A DNA stretch of 64,000 bases from Actinomadura syzygii (GCF_008085905.1 NZ_VSFF01000015.1:1-64000); one strand, 5' to 3'. Shown: positions 17,647-27,369, counted from the stretch's first letter. Numbers and translations: made by a program. Notes: generated by a model not told the origin, from the letters alone.

Positions 17647-20538
17647 GTGACCGACGGACCCGACCCGGCCGAACCGGCCGACCGACTCGACCGGCCCGAC
17701 CAGGGCGATCTTGTGGCCGCGCTGCGACGGGCGGGGGTGGGCCGGGTCGACGACTCCGCGCTGGCCCGCTCCATGTACTCGGCGGACGCCTCGCTGTACC
17801 GCGTCCCGCCGCGGGTGGTCGTGACGCCGCGCGAGGCCGCCGAGCTGCCCGCCGTGCTGGACGTGTGCCGCCGGTTCGGGGTGCCGCTGACGATGCGCGG
17901 CGGCGGGACGTCCATCGCGGGCAACGCGGTCGGCCCCGGCGTGGTCGTGGACGTCGGCCGCCACGTCAACCGGGTGCTGGAGATCGACCCCGAGGCGGGC
18001 ACGGCGCTGGTGGAGCCGGGGATCGTGCAGGCGCGGCTGCACCAGATCGCGGCGCGGCACGGGCTGCGGTTCGGGCCCGACCCGTCCACCCGGACGCGCG
18101 CCACGCTCGGCGGGATGATCGGCAACAACGCGTGCGGGTCGCGGGCGCTCGGATATGGGCGGACCAGCGACAACGTCCTCGGGCTCGACGTGGTCGCGGG
18201 CTCCGGGGAGCGGCTGCGGCTCGGCGACGTCCCCGGCGCGGACGGCGCCGCGAGCCCGCTGCTCGACCGGCTGCAAAGCCTGGTGGGCGACCATCTGGCG
18301 GTGGTCAGGACGGAGTTCGGGCGCTTCGGCCGCCAGGTGTCCGGCTACTCGCTGGAGCATCTCCTGCCCGAGAACGGCTTCGACGTCGCGCGGGCGCTGA
18401 CCGGCAGCGAGGGGACCCTCGCGCTGACGCTCGCGGCGCGGATCCGGATGGTGCGCGAGCCCGCGTGCCGGGTGCTGGTCGTCCTCGGCTACGGGTCGAT
18501 GGCCGAGGCGGCGGACGCGGTCCCGGCGATCCTGCCGCACGGCCCGGTGGCCTGCGAGGGCCTCGACGCGCGGATCACCGGCGTGGTGGCCGAGCGGCGC
18601 GGCCCCGGCGCGGTGCCGCCGCTGCCCGCCGGGTCCGGCTGGATGCTCGTTGAGCTCGCCGGGACGGACGTCGCGGCGCTGCGCGCCAGGGCGCGCGAGG
18701 TCGTCGCCGACTCCGGGTGCGGCGACTCCATGCTCGTCGAGGACATGGCGCTCGCCGACGCGCTGTGGCGGATCCGCGAGGACGGCTCCGGCCTGGTCGC
18801 GCGCACCCCGGACGGCGAGCAGGCGCACGCCGGGTGGGAGGACGCGGCCGTCCCGCCCGAGCGGCTCGGCGCCTACCTGCGCGAGTTCGAGGAGCTGCTG
18901 GGGCGGTACGAGCTGTTCGGCGTCCCCTACGGGCACTTCGGGGACGGGTGCATCCACGTCCGCATCGACTTCCCGTTCGCCCGTCCCGACGGCACCCAGG
19001 TCTTCCGGAGCTTCCTGAACGACGCGGCCGCGCTGGCGGCGCGGCACGGCGGGACGATGTCCGGCGAGCACGGCGACGGGCGGGCCCGCAGCGAGCTGCT
19101 GCCGCACATGTACTCCCCCGAGGCGCTGGCCCTCTGCTCGGCGGTCAAGGACGTGTTCGACCCGGGCGACCTGCTCAACCCGGGCATCATCGTCCGCCCG
19201 GCGGCGGTGGACGAGGGGCTGCGCCCCGCCGAGGCCGTCCCGCTGACCCGCGGCCTCGGCCTCGCCTACCGGGACGACCGCGGCGACCTGTCCCGGGCCG
19301 TGCACCGCTGCACGGGCGTGGGCAAGTGCCGGGCAGACAACACCGGCGCGGGCGGCGTGATGTGCCCGTCGTTCCTGGCCACGCGGGAGGAGAAGGACTC
19401 CACCCGCGCACGCGCCCGCGTCCTCCAGGACGCGGTGGTCGGGAAGCTCGGCCCCGACCCCTGGAAGTCCGACGCCCTGCACGACGTGCTCGACCTGTGC
19501 CTGTCGTGCAAGGGGTGCGCGTCGGACTGCCCGACCGGCATCGACATGGCGTCCTACAAGGCGGAGGCCCTGTACCAGCGCTACCGCCGCAGGATCCGGC
19601 CCCGCGCCCACTACGCGCTCGGCCTGCTGCCGCGCTGGACCCGGCTCATGGCGCGCGTCCCCGCGCTGGTCCGGCCGACCAACGCGGCGATGCGCGCCCG
19701 CGCCCTGCGGCCCCTGGTCGCCTGGAGCGCGGGTATCGACCGGCGCCGCTCGCTCCCGAAGTTCGCGCCGCGGACGTTCCGCCGCCGGTTCGCGTCCCAT
19801 CAGAGCCGGGAGGGGCGCAACGGCGAGGTCGTCCTGTTCGTCGACACGTTCACCGATGCTTTCTCCCCCGACGTCGGCATGGCCGCCGTGCGGGTGCTCG
19901 AACACGCCGGGTACCGCGTCACCGTCACCGAGCGGCCGGTGTGCTGCGGCATCACGTGGATCTCCACTGGGCAGCTCGACGGCGCCCGCGCGCAGGCGCG
20001 GCGGATCGTCCGCGCGCTGCTCCCGCACGTCCGGCGCGGCGCGGTGGTCGTGGGCCTGGAGCCGTCCTGCACGGGCGTGCTGCGCTCCGACACCGCCGAG
20101 CTGCTGCGCGGCGTGGACGCGGCCGCCGCCCGCGAGGTCGCCGCCGCCACCCGCACCCTCGCCGAGCTGCTCACCGAGACCGCCGACTGGACGCCGCCCG
20201 ACCTGTCCGGCGTCACCGGCATCGCGCAGCCGCACTGCCACCACCACGCCGTCATGGGCTGGGCCACCGACGCCGCCCTGCTGGAACGGGCGGGCGCCCG
20301 GCTGGACCGGCTCGGCAACTGCTGCGGGCTCGCGGGGAACTTCGGCGTCGAGAAGGGACACCACGACGTGTCCGTCGCGGTCGCGGAGCAGCAGTTGCTC
20401 CCGGCGGTCCGCAAGGCCGGGGACGGGGACGCGGTCCTCGCCGACGGGTTCAGCTGCCGCACCCAGCTCCACCAGCTGGCCGGACGGGACGGCGAGCACC
20501 TCGCGGAGCTCCTCGCCCGGCATCTGCCGCCCGGTTAG
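17647..20538 (+). CDS. FAD-linked oxidase with Fe-S and CCG domains (D-2-hydroxy acid dehydrogenase type)
   Basis: A 963-residue GlcD/Dld-type fusion. The N-terminal FAD-binding PCMH domain contains RGGGTSIAGNAVGPG and IGNNACGSRALGYG; the FAD-oxidase C-terminal domain ends with SGEHGDGRAR. Two ferredoxin-type clusters follow (CTGVGKCRAD with a later Cys-Pro, and CLSCKGCASDCPTG), then two cysteine-rich CCG domains (VCCGITW and NCCGLAGNFG). Such enzymes oxidise D-lactate, glycolate or 2-hydroxyglutarate and pass electrons to the quinone pool. The stop overlaps the convergent IclR gene stop by four bases. Confidence 0.9.
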   Translation: MTDGPDPAEPADRLDRPDQGDLVAALRRAGVGRVDDSALARSMYSADASLYRVPPRVVVTPREAAELPAVLDVCRRFGVPLTMRGGGTSIAGNAVGPGVVVDVGRHVNRVLEIDPEAGTALVEPGIVQARLHQIAARHGLRFGPDPSTRTRATLGGMIGNNACGSRALGYGRTSDNVLGLDVVAGSGERLRLGDVPGADGAASPLLDRLQSLVGDHLAVVRTEFGRFGRQVSGYSLEHLLPENGFDVARALTGSEGTLALTLAARIRMVREPACRVLVVLGYGSMAEAADAVPAILPHGPVACEGLDARITGVVAERRGPGAVPPLPAGSGWMLVELAGTDVAALRARAREVVADSGCGDSMLVEDMALADALWRIREDGSGLVARTPDGEQAHAGWEDAAVPPERLGAYLREFEELLGRYELFGVPYGHFGDGCIHVRIDFPFARPDGTQVFRSFLNDAAALAARHGGTMSGEHGDGRARSELLPHMYSPEALALCSAVKDVFDPGDLLNPGIIVRPAAVDEGLRPAEAVPLTRGLGLAYRDDRGDLSRAVHRCTGVGKCRADNTGAGGVMCPSFLATREEKDSTRARARVLQDAVVGKLGPDPWKSDALHDVLDLCLSCKGCASDCPTGIDMASYKAEALYQRYRRRIRPRAHYALGLLPRWTRLMARVPALVRPTNAAMRARALRPLVAWSAGIDRRRSLPKFAPRTFRRRFASHQSREGRNGEVVLFVDTFTDAFSPDVGMAAVRVLEHAGYRVTVTERPVCCGITWISTGQLDGARAQARRIVRALLPHVRRGAVVVGLEPSCTGVLRSDTAELLRGVDAAAAREVAAATRTLAELLTETADWTPPDLSGVTGIAQPHCHHHAVMGWATDAALLERAGARLDRLGNCCGLAGNFGVEKGHHDVSVAVAEQQLLPAVRKAGDGDAVLADGFSCRTQLHQLAGRDGEHLAELLARHLPPG

Positions 20539-21290
20539 GGTTCGCCGCCGAGCGTGCGGGACAGCGTGAGCGCCGCCGTGTGGACGGCGGGCGCGACGAC
20601 CGCGAGCCGCATCGTCGTCGCCCAGCCCGACACCGACAGGGCGCCGAGCGCGTACCCGTCCGGGCCGAGGACGGGACTGGCCGCGCAGACGATCCCGGTC
20701 CCCGACTCCTCCCGGTCGTAGGCGACGCCCTCCCGCCGGACCCGCTCCAGCTCCCGGGCGAGCAGGCCGGGCGCGGTGACGCTGCGCTCGCTGGTCTTGG
20801 CGAGACCCTCCTCCAGCACGGACCGCACCACGTCCGGCGGGGAGAACGCGAGGATCGCCTTGCCGACGCCGGTGACGTTCGCGGGCAGCCGCCCGCCCAC
20901 CTGGGACGGCATCCGCGGCCCGCCCGCCGAGCCGAGGATCTCCACGTAGACGACCTCGGCGCCCTCCAGCACCGCCAGGTGGACGGTCTGCCGCGTCGCC
21001 TCCCGCAGGTCGGACATGTGCGGGACGGCCGCGTCCCGCAGCACCCGCTGGCGCGGCACCCGCTGCCCGATCTCGAACAGCTTCAGCCCGAGCCGCACCC
21101 GCGGCCCGCGCCGCTCCAGCAGCCCGGCCTCGACGAGGTCGAGCGCGATCCGGTGCGCCGTCGACTTCGGCAGGCCGCTGCGGCGCGCCAGCTCGGCGGG
21201 GCCGAGGTCGGCGTCGTCGGCGCGGAAGGCGGCGAGCACCGCGACGGCGCGGCGCAGGAACGTGCCGCCGGACGGCGGGGATTCGGCCAT
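20535..21290 (-). CDS. IclR family transcriptional regulator
   Basis: A 251-residue regulator: an N-terminal winged helix (AELARRSGLPKSTAHRIALD, residues about 33-52) and a C-terminal effector domain with the family's GVGKAILAF segment. IclR proteins control aromatic or short-chain acid catabolism, usually binding an acid intermediate. It is divergent from the hydratase-dehydrogenase-aldolase operon with 102 bp between starts, so it probably regulates that operon. Confidence 0.9.
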   Translation of the reverse strand: MAESPPSGGTFLRRAVAVLAAFRADDADLGPAELARRSGLPKSTAHRIALDLVEAGLLERRGPRVRLGLKLFEIGQRVPRQRVLRDAAVPHMSDLREATRQTVHLAVLEGAEVVYVEILGSAGGPRMPSQVGGRLPANVTGVGKAILAFSPPDVVRSVLEEGLAKTSERSVTAPGLLARELERVRREGVAYDREESGTGIVCAASPVLGPDGYALGALSVSGWATTMRLAVVAPAVHTAALTLSRTLGGEP

Positions 21291-21308
21291 GCAAGAAGTG
21301 TCCCACCA

Positions 21309-21323
21309 CGCGGGACGCCCGCG
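21309..21323. promoter_or_regulatory. Candidate IclR operator palindrome
   Basis: CGCGGG-ACG-CCCGCG is a perfect inverted repeat with a 3-bp centre, 19 bp upstream of the iclR start in the divergent promoter region. In a genome this G+C-rich the sequence alone is weak evidence. Confidence 0.35.
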
Positions 21324-21392
21324 TTGCCCGAGGTGGGCCGCACGGGGCAGGCTCGGCGTGCCAGCCGACGAGACGATGTGAAGGACGGCCCC

Positions 21393-22187
21393 ATGGATCC
21401 GGGTTCGGTGGAGAAGGCCGCGACCGCGCTGCTCGACGCCTACGCGACGCGCACCCCGGTGGCGCCGCTGACGGCGGGCCATCCGGACATGACGGTGGCC
21501 GACGCCTACGCGGTCCAGCAGGCGCAGGTCGAGGCGTGGACGGCCGCGGGCGCGCGGATCAAGGGCCACAAGGTCGGGCTGACCTCGGCCGCGATGCAGC
21601 GCCAGATGGGCGTCGACCAGCCGGACTTCGGCGTACTGCTGGACACGATGTTCGTCCAGGACAGCGCCCCGATTCCGACCGGCCGCTTCCTGCAGCCGCG
21701 GATCGAGCCGGAGATCGCGTTCGTGCTCGGCCGCCCGCTCGCCGGGCCCGGCGCGACCGCCGCCGACGCGGTCGCCGCCGTCGAGTACGTGCTGCCCGCG
21801 CTGGAGGTCATCGACTCCCGCATCGCGGACTGGAGGATCACGCTGCCGGACACGATCGCGGACAACGCGTCCAGCGGCGGGGTGGTGCTCGGCACCCGCC
21901 CGGTCCGGCTGGACGGCCTGGACCTGTCGCTGATGGGGTGCCTGCTGCGCCGCGGCGGCGACCTGATCGACACCGGCGCGGGCGGCGCGGTGCTCGGCTC
22001 GCCGATCAACGCGCTGGTGTGGCTGGCGAACGTGCTCGGCGAGCGCGGGGTGTCGCTGGAGGCCGGGCACGTGGTGCTGCCCGGGTCGATCACGGCGGCC
22101 GTCCCGGTCGCGCCCGGCGACACGATCACCGCGACGTTCGGCGGCATCGGAACCGTGACGGCGAAGTTCGGGAAGGGGGAAGCATGA
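21393..22187 (+). CDS. mhpD: 2-oxopent-4-enoate (2-hydroxypentadienoate) hydratase
   Basis: A 264-residue member of the FAA-hydrolase-like hydratase family. Segments IKGHKVGLTS, RIEPEIAFVLGRPL and ALEVIDSRIADW carry the metal-binding acidic residues of the family. It adds water to 2-hydroxypenta-2,4-dienoate to give 4-hydroxy-2-oxovalerate, the entry to the lower meta-cleavage pathway. It is the first of three translationally coupled genes: its stop overlaps the next start by four bases. The gene name is by function; the upstream aromatic or steroid pathway is not in the window. Confidence 0.9.
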   Translation: MDPGSVEKAATALLDAYATRTPVAPLTAGHPDMTVADAYAVQQAQVEAWTAAGARIKGHKVGLTSAAMQRQMGVDQPDFGVLLDTMFVQDSAPIPTGRFLQPRIEPEIAFVLGRPLAGPGATAADAVAAVEYVLPALEVIDSRIADWRITLPDTIADNASSGGVVLGTRPVRLDGLDLSLMGCLLRRGGDLIDTGAGGAVLGSPINALVWLANVLGERGVSLEAGHVVLPGSITAAVPVAPGDTITATFGGIGTVTAKFGKGEA

Positions 22188-23080
22188 GCAAGCTGACGGC
22201 CGCGATCGTCGGGCCCGGGAACATCGGCACCGACCTGCTGGTCAAACTGACGCGCAGCGAGCTGATCGAGGTCCACTCGATGGTCGGGGTGGTGCCGGAG
22301 TCGGACGGCCTGGAGCGCGCCCGGAAGATGGGCGTCCCGGCGTCGGCGGAGGGGGTGGACTGGCTGCTGGCCCAGCCGGTGAAGCCGGACCTCGTGTTCG
22401 AGGCGACGTCCGCGAAGGCGCACCTCGCCAACGCGCCGCGCTACGAGGAGGCGGGGATCACGGCGATCGACCTGACGCCCGCCGCGACGGGCCCGCTCGT
22501 GTGCCCGCCGGTGAACCTGGACACGCTGTCCGACGCCCCGAACCTCAACATGATCACGTGCGGCGGGCAGGCGACGATCCCGATCGTGCACGCCGTGTCG
22601 TCGGTGGTCCCGGTGCCGTACGCGGAGATCGTCGCGTCGATCGCGTCCCGCTCGGCGGGGCCCGGCACCCGCGCGAACATCGACGAGTTCACGCAGACGA
22701 CGGCCCGCGCGATCGAGCGCGTCGGCGGCGCCGGACGGGGCAAGGCGATCATCATCCTGAACCCGGTCACGCCCCCGATGATCATGCGGGACACGGTGTT
22801 CTGCGCCATCCCGGAGGACACCGACACGAAGGCCGTGGCGGCGTCGATCGAGAAGATGGTCGCCGAGGTGCAGACCTACGTCCCCGGTTACTCGCTGCGC
22901 GCGGAGCCGCAGTTCGACGAGCCCCGCGACATCTGGAACGGCATGGCCCGCGTCGCGGTGTTCCTTGAGGTCCGCGGCAACGGCGACTACCTGCCGCCGT
23001 GGGCCGGAAACCTCGACATCATGACCGCGGCCGCCGCCCGGGTGGGCGAGCAGCTCGCGCGCAGGAAGGCGACCTCATGA
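22184..23080 (+). CDS. mhpF: Acetaldehyde dehydrogenase (acylating)
   Basis: A 298-residue enzyme converting acetaldehyde (or propanal), NAD and CoA into the acyl-CoA. The N-terminal Rossmann motif is VGPGNIGTDL, and the catalytic cysteine lies in MITCGGQATIP. The C-terminal half includes NIDEFTQTTARAIE and IILNPVTPPMIMRDTV, typical of the DmpF/HsaG/BphJ group. This enzyme forms a channelling complex with the aldolase encoded next door. ATG overlaps the hydratase stop and its own stop overlaps the aldolase ATG. Confidence 0.95.
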   Translation: MSKLTAAIVGPGNIGTDLLVKLTRSELIEVHSMVGVVPESDGLERARKMGVPASAEGVDWLLAQPVKPDLVFEATSAKAHLANAPRYEEAGITAIDLTPAATGPLVCPPVNLDTLSDAPNLNMITCGGQATIPIVHAVSSVVPVPYAEIVASIASRSAGPGTRANIDEFTQTTARAIERVGGAGRGKAIIILNPVTPPMIMRDTVFCAIPEDTDTKAVAASIEKMVAEVQTYVPGYSLRAEPQFDEPRDIWNGMARVAVFLEVRGNGDYLPPWAGNLDIMTAAAARVGEQLARRKATS

Positions 23081-24099
23081 CCGACAAGATCAGGATCACC
23101 GACTCGACTTTGCGGGACGGCAGCCACGCGATGGCGCACCGCTTCACCGAGGAGCAGGTCCGCGGGGTCGTGCACGCGCTGGACGCCGCCGGGGTGGAGG
23201 TCATCGAGGTCACGCACGGCGACGGGCTCGGCGGGTCGTCCTTCAACTACGGCTTCTCGCTGGAGGACGACGTCAGGCTGGTCGCCGCCGCCGTGGACGA
23301 GGCGACCCAGGCGAAGATCGCCGTCCTGCTGCTGCCGGGGCTCGGCACCGTCGAGGACCTGAAGCTCGCGCACGACGCGGGCGCTTCCGTCGCGCGGATC
23401 GCGACGCACTGCACCGAGGCGGACGTGTCGCTGCAGCACTTCGCGGCGGCCCGCGACCTCGGCATGGAGACGGTCGGCTTCCTGATGCTGTCGCACCGGA
23501 TCGGCCCGGACGAGCTGGCGAAGCAGGCCCGGATCATGGTGGACGGCGGCGCCCAGTGCGTCTACGTCGTCGACTCGGCGGGCGCGCTCGTGCTCGGCGA
23601 CGCGCAGGAGCGGATCAGCGCCCTGGTCAAGGAGATCGGGCACGAGGCGCAGGTCGGGTTCCACGGGCACCAGAACCTGTCGCTCGGCGTGGCGAACTCC
23701 GTCCTCGCGCAGCAGAACGGGGCCCGGCAGATCGACGGGGCGCTGTGCGCGCTCGGCGCGGGCGCGGGCAACTCCCCCACCGAGGTGCTGGTCGCGACGT
23801 TCGAGCGGCTCGGCGTGCCGACCGGCGTGGACGTGCAGGGCGCCCTCGCGGCGGCGGACGACGTCGTGAAGCCGTTCCTGCACCGGCTGCCGTTCGCCGA
23901 CCGGGGCGCGATCACGCAGGGGTACGCGGGCGTGTACTCCAGCTTCCTGCTGCACGCGGAGCGGGCGGCGGAGCGCTACGGCGTCCCGGCGCACGAGATC
24001 CTGCAGAAGGTCGGCGAGGCCGGGTACGTCGGCGGCCAGGAGGACATGATCATCGACGTGGCGCTGCAGCTCGCGGCCGAGCGCGAGCGCGCCTCCTGA
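23077..24099 (+). CDS. mhpE: 4-hydroxy-2-oxovalerate aldolase
   Basis: A 340-residue DRE-TIM metallolyase cleaving 4-hydroxy-2-oxovalerate (or its six-carbon homologue) to pyruvate and an aldehyde. The N-terminal DSTLRDGSHAMAH motif contains the metal-binding Asp and catalytic Arg/His; FHGHQNLSLGVANS gives the two metal-ligand histidines. The C-terminal helical domain pairs with the acylating dehydrogenase to channel the aldehyde. It is the last gene of the three-gene operon. Confidence 0.95.
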   Translation: MTDKIRITDSTLRDGSHAMAHRFTEEQVRGVVHALDAAGVEVIEVTHGDGLGGSSFNYGFSLEDDVRLVAAAVDEATQAKIAVLLLPGLGTVEDLKLAHDAGASVARIATHCTEADVSLQHFAAARDLGMETVGFLMLSHRIGPDELAKQARIMVDGGAQCVYVVDSAGALVLGDAQERISALVKEIGHEAQVGFHGHQNLSLGVANSVLAQQNGARQIDGALCALGAGAGNSPTEVLVATFERLGVPTGVDVQGALAAADDVVKPFLHRLPFADRGAITQGYAGVYSSFLLHAERAAERYGVPAHEILQKVGEAGYVGGQEDMIIDVALQLAAERERAS

Positions 24100-24157
24100 C
24101 CCTCGACGGGGTCGACGGGCGGCCGTCCGGCACCGCCGGGCGGCCGCTCAGTGATCT

Positions 24158-24170
24158 TTGCACGGTGCAA
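24158..24170. promoter_or_regulatory. Candidate TetR operator palindrome
   Basis: TTGCAC-G-GTGCAA is a perfect inverted repeat 22 bp upstream of the TetR-family start, next to a GATAGCT -10-like element. Autoregulation is inferred. Confidence 0.55.
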
Positions 24171-24192
24171 CCGTTGGGATAGCTTGGGCGGT

Positions 24193-24792
24193 ATGACCCC
24201 CGAGGATCCGGCCGGCCAGCGCGCCGCGTCGACTCCTCGCGGACGCGCGCGCCGCGAACAGCTGGTGCGGATCGGCCTCGATCTGCTCGCCGAGGGCGGC
24301 TGGCCCGCGATCACCGCGCGGGCCGTGGCGGACCGGGCCCGCATCCGGCCCGGCCTGCTCCACCACTACTTCAACGGGCTGCCCGGCCTGCACGTGGCGG
24401 TCGCGCGGCGCGCCACGGAGATGATCGCCGACCCGGTGCTGGACGCGCTGCTCGCCGCCCCGGACACGGCGTCCGCGGTGGCGGCGATGCGCGCGCAGAT
24501 CCCGGCCGCGGCGGCCGAGCGCAATCTCAGGCTCGCCGCCGAGCTGCTGGTCAGGGCGCTGCGCGACCCGCGGATGGGCGCCGAGCGGCGGGACTGGACG
24601 CGCGCCGTCCAGGGCCGTGTCGCCGCGCGGCTCGCCGAGACCTGCCCGGACTGGCCCGCCGAGCGCCGCGAGGGCACGGCGATGCTGTGCACGGCGATGC
24701 TGGACGGCCTGATGCTGCAGTTGATCCTCGACCCGGACCGGCCCGCCGAACCGGCCCTCGCCGCGACCGCCGCCCTCGTCGCGAAACCGTAG
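24193..24792 (+). CDS. TetR family transcriptional regulator
   Basis: A 199-residue regulator with the TetR DNA-binding helix-turn-helix: TARAVADRARIRPGLLHHYF. The C-terminal ligand domain is alanine-rich and unassigned. The ATG at 24193 lies only about 11 bp after a -10-like GATAGCT, so the message may be leaderless. It follows the aldolase gene in the same direction after 93 bp with its own promoter-like palindrome, so it is probably a separate unit. Target genes are unknown; the adjacent universal stress gene is convergent. Confidence 0.88.
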   Translation: MTPEDPAGQRAASTPRGRARREQLVRIGLDLLAEGGWPAITARAVADRARIRPGLLHHYFNGLPGLHVAVARRATEMIADPVLDALLAAPDTASAVAAMRAQIPAAAAERNLRLAAELLVRALRDPRMGAERRDWTRAVQGRVAARLAETCPDWPAERREGTAMLCTAMLDGLMLQLILDPDRPAEPALAATAALVAKP

Positions 24793-24800
24793 CCGCCGGG

Positions 24801-25661
24801 TCAGCCGGGGCGGCTCGCTCTGCCGGGGATGATCGCGACCGGGCAGGGCGCGAGCCGCAGCATCCTGGAGCTGGTCGCGCCGAGCGGGTCGGTGCCCGTC
24901 CCGCGGTCGCCGAGGACGAGCAGCGCCGCGTCCGCCACCGCGTCCTGGAGCGCCTCGCACGGGCGTTCCAGCAGCAGCGACACGGTCACCTCGACCTTCG
25001 GCCACCGGTCGCGCCACGGCGCGACGGCGTCCTCCAACTCGGCCGTGCGCGTCTTCTCCAGCAGCTCCCGGTCGTTGAACAGCGCCAGCTCCGCGTCCAG
25101 CACCACGCCGGGCTCCCAGCAGCCGTACACGACGTGCAGGTCGCGGTCGCGCAGCGCGGCCTCCTCGAACGCGAAGCCGAGCGCGGGGTCGCAGCGGGCC
25201 GTCCCGTCCACTCCGGCGACGACGGGGCCCGGCCCGCCGGTCGCCTCCCGGACGACGACCACCGGCCGCTCCGCCCGCGCGGGCACCTCCAGGGCGGTCG
25301 CGCCGGGGTCCAGCCGCTCGTGCGCGCCGATCACGACCAGCTCGGCGGCGCGGGACGCGTCCAGCAGCGCCGCCGCCGCGGGCCCGCGCATCAGCCGCCG
25401 CCGCACGCCGGGCGCGCCGAGCTCCCGGGCCCGCGCGACACCGCGCTCCAGCAGGTTCTCGCCCGCCCGCCGCCTGATCGTCTCGGCGTCGCGGTCGACG
25501 TGCCCGCTCGCGTACGGCCAGTGCCAGCAGTGGCACAGCTCCAGGTCGAGGTCGCGCCGGCGGGCCTCGTCGACGGCCCAGCGCAGCGCGGCGTCGTTCT
25601 CGGGCGTCCCGTCGAAGCCGAACAGGACGCTCGGTCCTCGGGTCCTTCCTCCGCGGTCCAT
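24801..25661 (-). CDS. Tandem universal stress protein
   Basis: A 286-residue protein with two UspA-like domains. The first starts VLFGFDGTPENDAALRWA and the second VVAGVDGTARCDPALGFA. The ATP-binding signature (G-2x-G-9x-G/S) is best preserved in the second domain as GDRGTGTDPLGATSSRML; in the first it is degenerate (GAHERLDPG). Tandem Usp proteins are abundant in actinomycetes and respond to hypoxia or stationary phase. The ATG at 25661 has a strong GGAGGAGGG ribosome site. Confidence 0.9.
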   Translation of the reverse strand: MDRGGRTRGPSVLFGFDGTPENDAALRWAVDEARRRDLDLELCHCWHWPYASGHVDRDAETIRRRAGENLLERGVARARELGAPGVRRRLMRGPAAAALLDASRAAELVVIGAHERLDPGATALEVPARAERPVVVVREATGGPGPVVAGVDGTARCDPALGFAFEEAALRDRDLHVVYGCWEPGVVLDAELALFNDRELLEKTRTAELEDAVAPWRDRWPKVEVTVSLLLERPCEALQDAVADAALLVLGDRGTGTDPLGATSSRMLRLAPCPVAIIPGRASRPG

Positions 25662-25851
25662 ATGCCTGCCCTCCTCCTGCCAGTCTGCGCGCATCCGGTC
25701 CACTCCAGAAGGGGACGAAGGTCCCTGGGAACGTGCCATCTCAACTCGTACGGCACTCCCGTGACGCGAGACGGCCGTCCAGGGCAAGAGAAGGTGATGG
25801 AAGGGTCAAGTCCCCTTGGTACCCGGCCCCCGGTCCGTAAACTCCGAGGTC

Positions 25852-27369
25852 ATGATCAAGAGCGTCGGGCTCGGCGTCCTGCTGGGCGGAAGCATGGCCG
25901 TCGGCGGCGCCGCCGCCCTCCCCGCGAGCGCCGCCCCGAGGAGCGACGTCGGCGCGGACCTCGACGCGATCCTCAGGGACGGGCGACTGTCCGGCGCGGC
26001 GGTCGACGTCGTCGTCCGCGAGGCCGGGACGGGGCGCGTCCGCTACGACCGGAACGGCGAGCAGCGGGTCATGCCCGCCTCGAACAACAAGCTCCAGACC
26101 TCCGCCGCCGCCTTCGGGATCCTCGGCGCCGGGTACCGGTTCCGTACGACGGTGAGCGTCAAGGGCGGGAACCTGTACCTGAAGGGCACCGGCGACACGA
26201 CGATGCGCGCGGCCGAGTACGACCGGCTGGCCGCCGCCGTCGCCGCGTCGGGCGTGCAGACGGTCAGGGGCGACCTCGTCGCGGACGACACCTGGTTCGA
26301 CGCCAAGCGCGTCCCCGACGGATGGGAGCCGGGCGACCTCCAGTACGCCTACGCGGGGCGGACGTCAGCGCTGACGCTCTCGCCGAACGACGACTTCGAC
26401 GCGGGCTCGGTCCAGATCTCGGTCGCCGCGACCCGTCCGGGCGAGCCGGTCAAGGCGGGGCTCAGCCCCGCGACCGGGGTCGTGAAGATCGACAACAGGG
26501 CGACCACGGGGGCGGCGGGGTCGCCGTCCACGCTCGCGGTGAACAGGGACAACGGGTCCGACACGATCGTCGTCACCGGGTCCCATCCGGCGGGCGCGGC
26601 GGAGGCGACCGTCCTGCGGACGGTCGAGCGGCCGACGCTGTACGCGGCGGACGTGTTCCGTCGCGCGCTCAAGGCGCACGGCGTCCGCGTGGCGGGCACG
26701 ACCGAACGCGGCCGGACGCCGTCGGGCGCGACGACCGTCGCGTCCCGGACGTCGATGCCGCTGTCCCGGCTCGCGGCGCCGTTCCTGAAACTCAGCAACA
26801 ACGTCATCGCCGAGACCCTCGTCAAGGCGATCGGCCGGAAAGCGCGCGGCGAGGGGACGTGGGCGGCCGGACTGCCCGTGATCCGCGCGCACCTCGACCG
26901 GCTCGGCGTCGACACGTCCCGGATCACGATGACGGACGGCTCCGGCCTCGGCCGCTCCAACCGCACGACCGCCGCCCAGCTCAGCACCCTGCTGAACAAC
27001 GCGCGGCGGCAGACGTGGTTCCCCGCCTGGTACGCGGTGCTGCCGATCGCGGGCCAGCCCGATCCGCTCGTCGGCGGGACGCTCGCGAACCGCATGCGGG
27101 GCACCGCCGCGGCGGGGAACGTGCACGCCAAGACGGGGACGCTGACCGGCGTCACCGCCCTGTCCGGCTACGTCACGGACCCGGACGGCCGCAAGCTGAT
27201 CTTCTCGATCGTGTTCAACGGCTACTCCGGCGGCGCGCCGAAGGACATCGAGGACGCGATCGCCGTCCGGCTCGCCGCCGGGGACCGCCCCGCGGCCCGC
27301 CTGCGCGGCCCGGCCCCGGCGGACGGCGGCCGCCTCGAACCGACCTGGACGCGCGGCCTTCAGCCCTGA
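25852..27369 (+). CDS. dacB: D-alanyl-D-alanine carboxypeptidase/endopeptidase (PBP4 type)
   Basis: A 505-residue exported class C penicillin-binding protein trimming peptidoglycan stem peptides. An N-terminal signal peptide (hydrophobic core, ASAA cleavage region near residue 30) is followed by the S-x-x-K motif SNNK (in MPASNNKL), the S-x-N motif in KLSNNVIAE and the K-T-G motif in HAKTGTL. A large insertion between the first two motifs is usual for PBP4. The final 30 residues are a Gly/Pro-rich tail. Stop codon overlaps the convergent NurA-like gene by ten bases. Confidence 0.93.
   Translation: MIKSVGLGVLLGGSMAVGGAAALPASAAPRSDVGADLDAILRDGRLSGAAVDVVVREAGTGRVRYDRNGEQRVMPASNNKLQTSAAAFGILGAGYRFRTTVSVKGGNLYLKGTGDTTMRAAEYDRLAAAVAASGVQTVRGDLVADDTWFDAKRVPDGWEPGDLQYAYAGRTSALTLSPNDDFDAGSVQISVAATRPGEPVKAGLSPATGVVKIDNRATTGAAGSPSTLAVNRDNGSDTIVVTGSHPAGAAEATVLRTVERPTLYAADVFRRALKAHGVRVAGTTERGRTPSGATTVASRTSMPLSRLAAPFLKLSNNVIAETLVKAIGRKARGEGTWAAGLPVIRAHLDRLGVDTSRITMTDGSGLGRSNRTTAAQLSTLLNNARRQTWFPAWYAVLPIAGQPDPLVGGTLANRMRGTAAAGNVHAKTGTLTGVTALSGYVTDPDGRKLIFSIVFNGYSGGAPKDIEDAIAVRLAAGDRPAARLRGPAPADGGRLEPTWTRGLQP

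Noticed and set aside
16900..21309. Very long minus-strand frame across the PanE-like and FAD oxidase genes
   Set aside because: Only the part near 20535-21290 codes for a real protein (IclR), and in its own frame. The rest is antisense shadow of strongly supported plus-strand genes.
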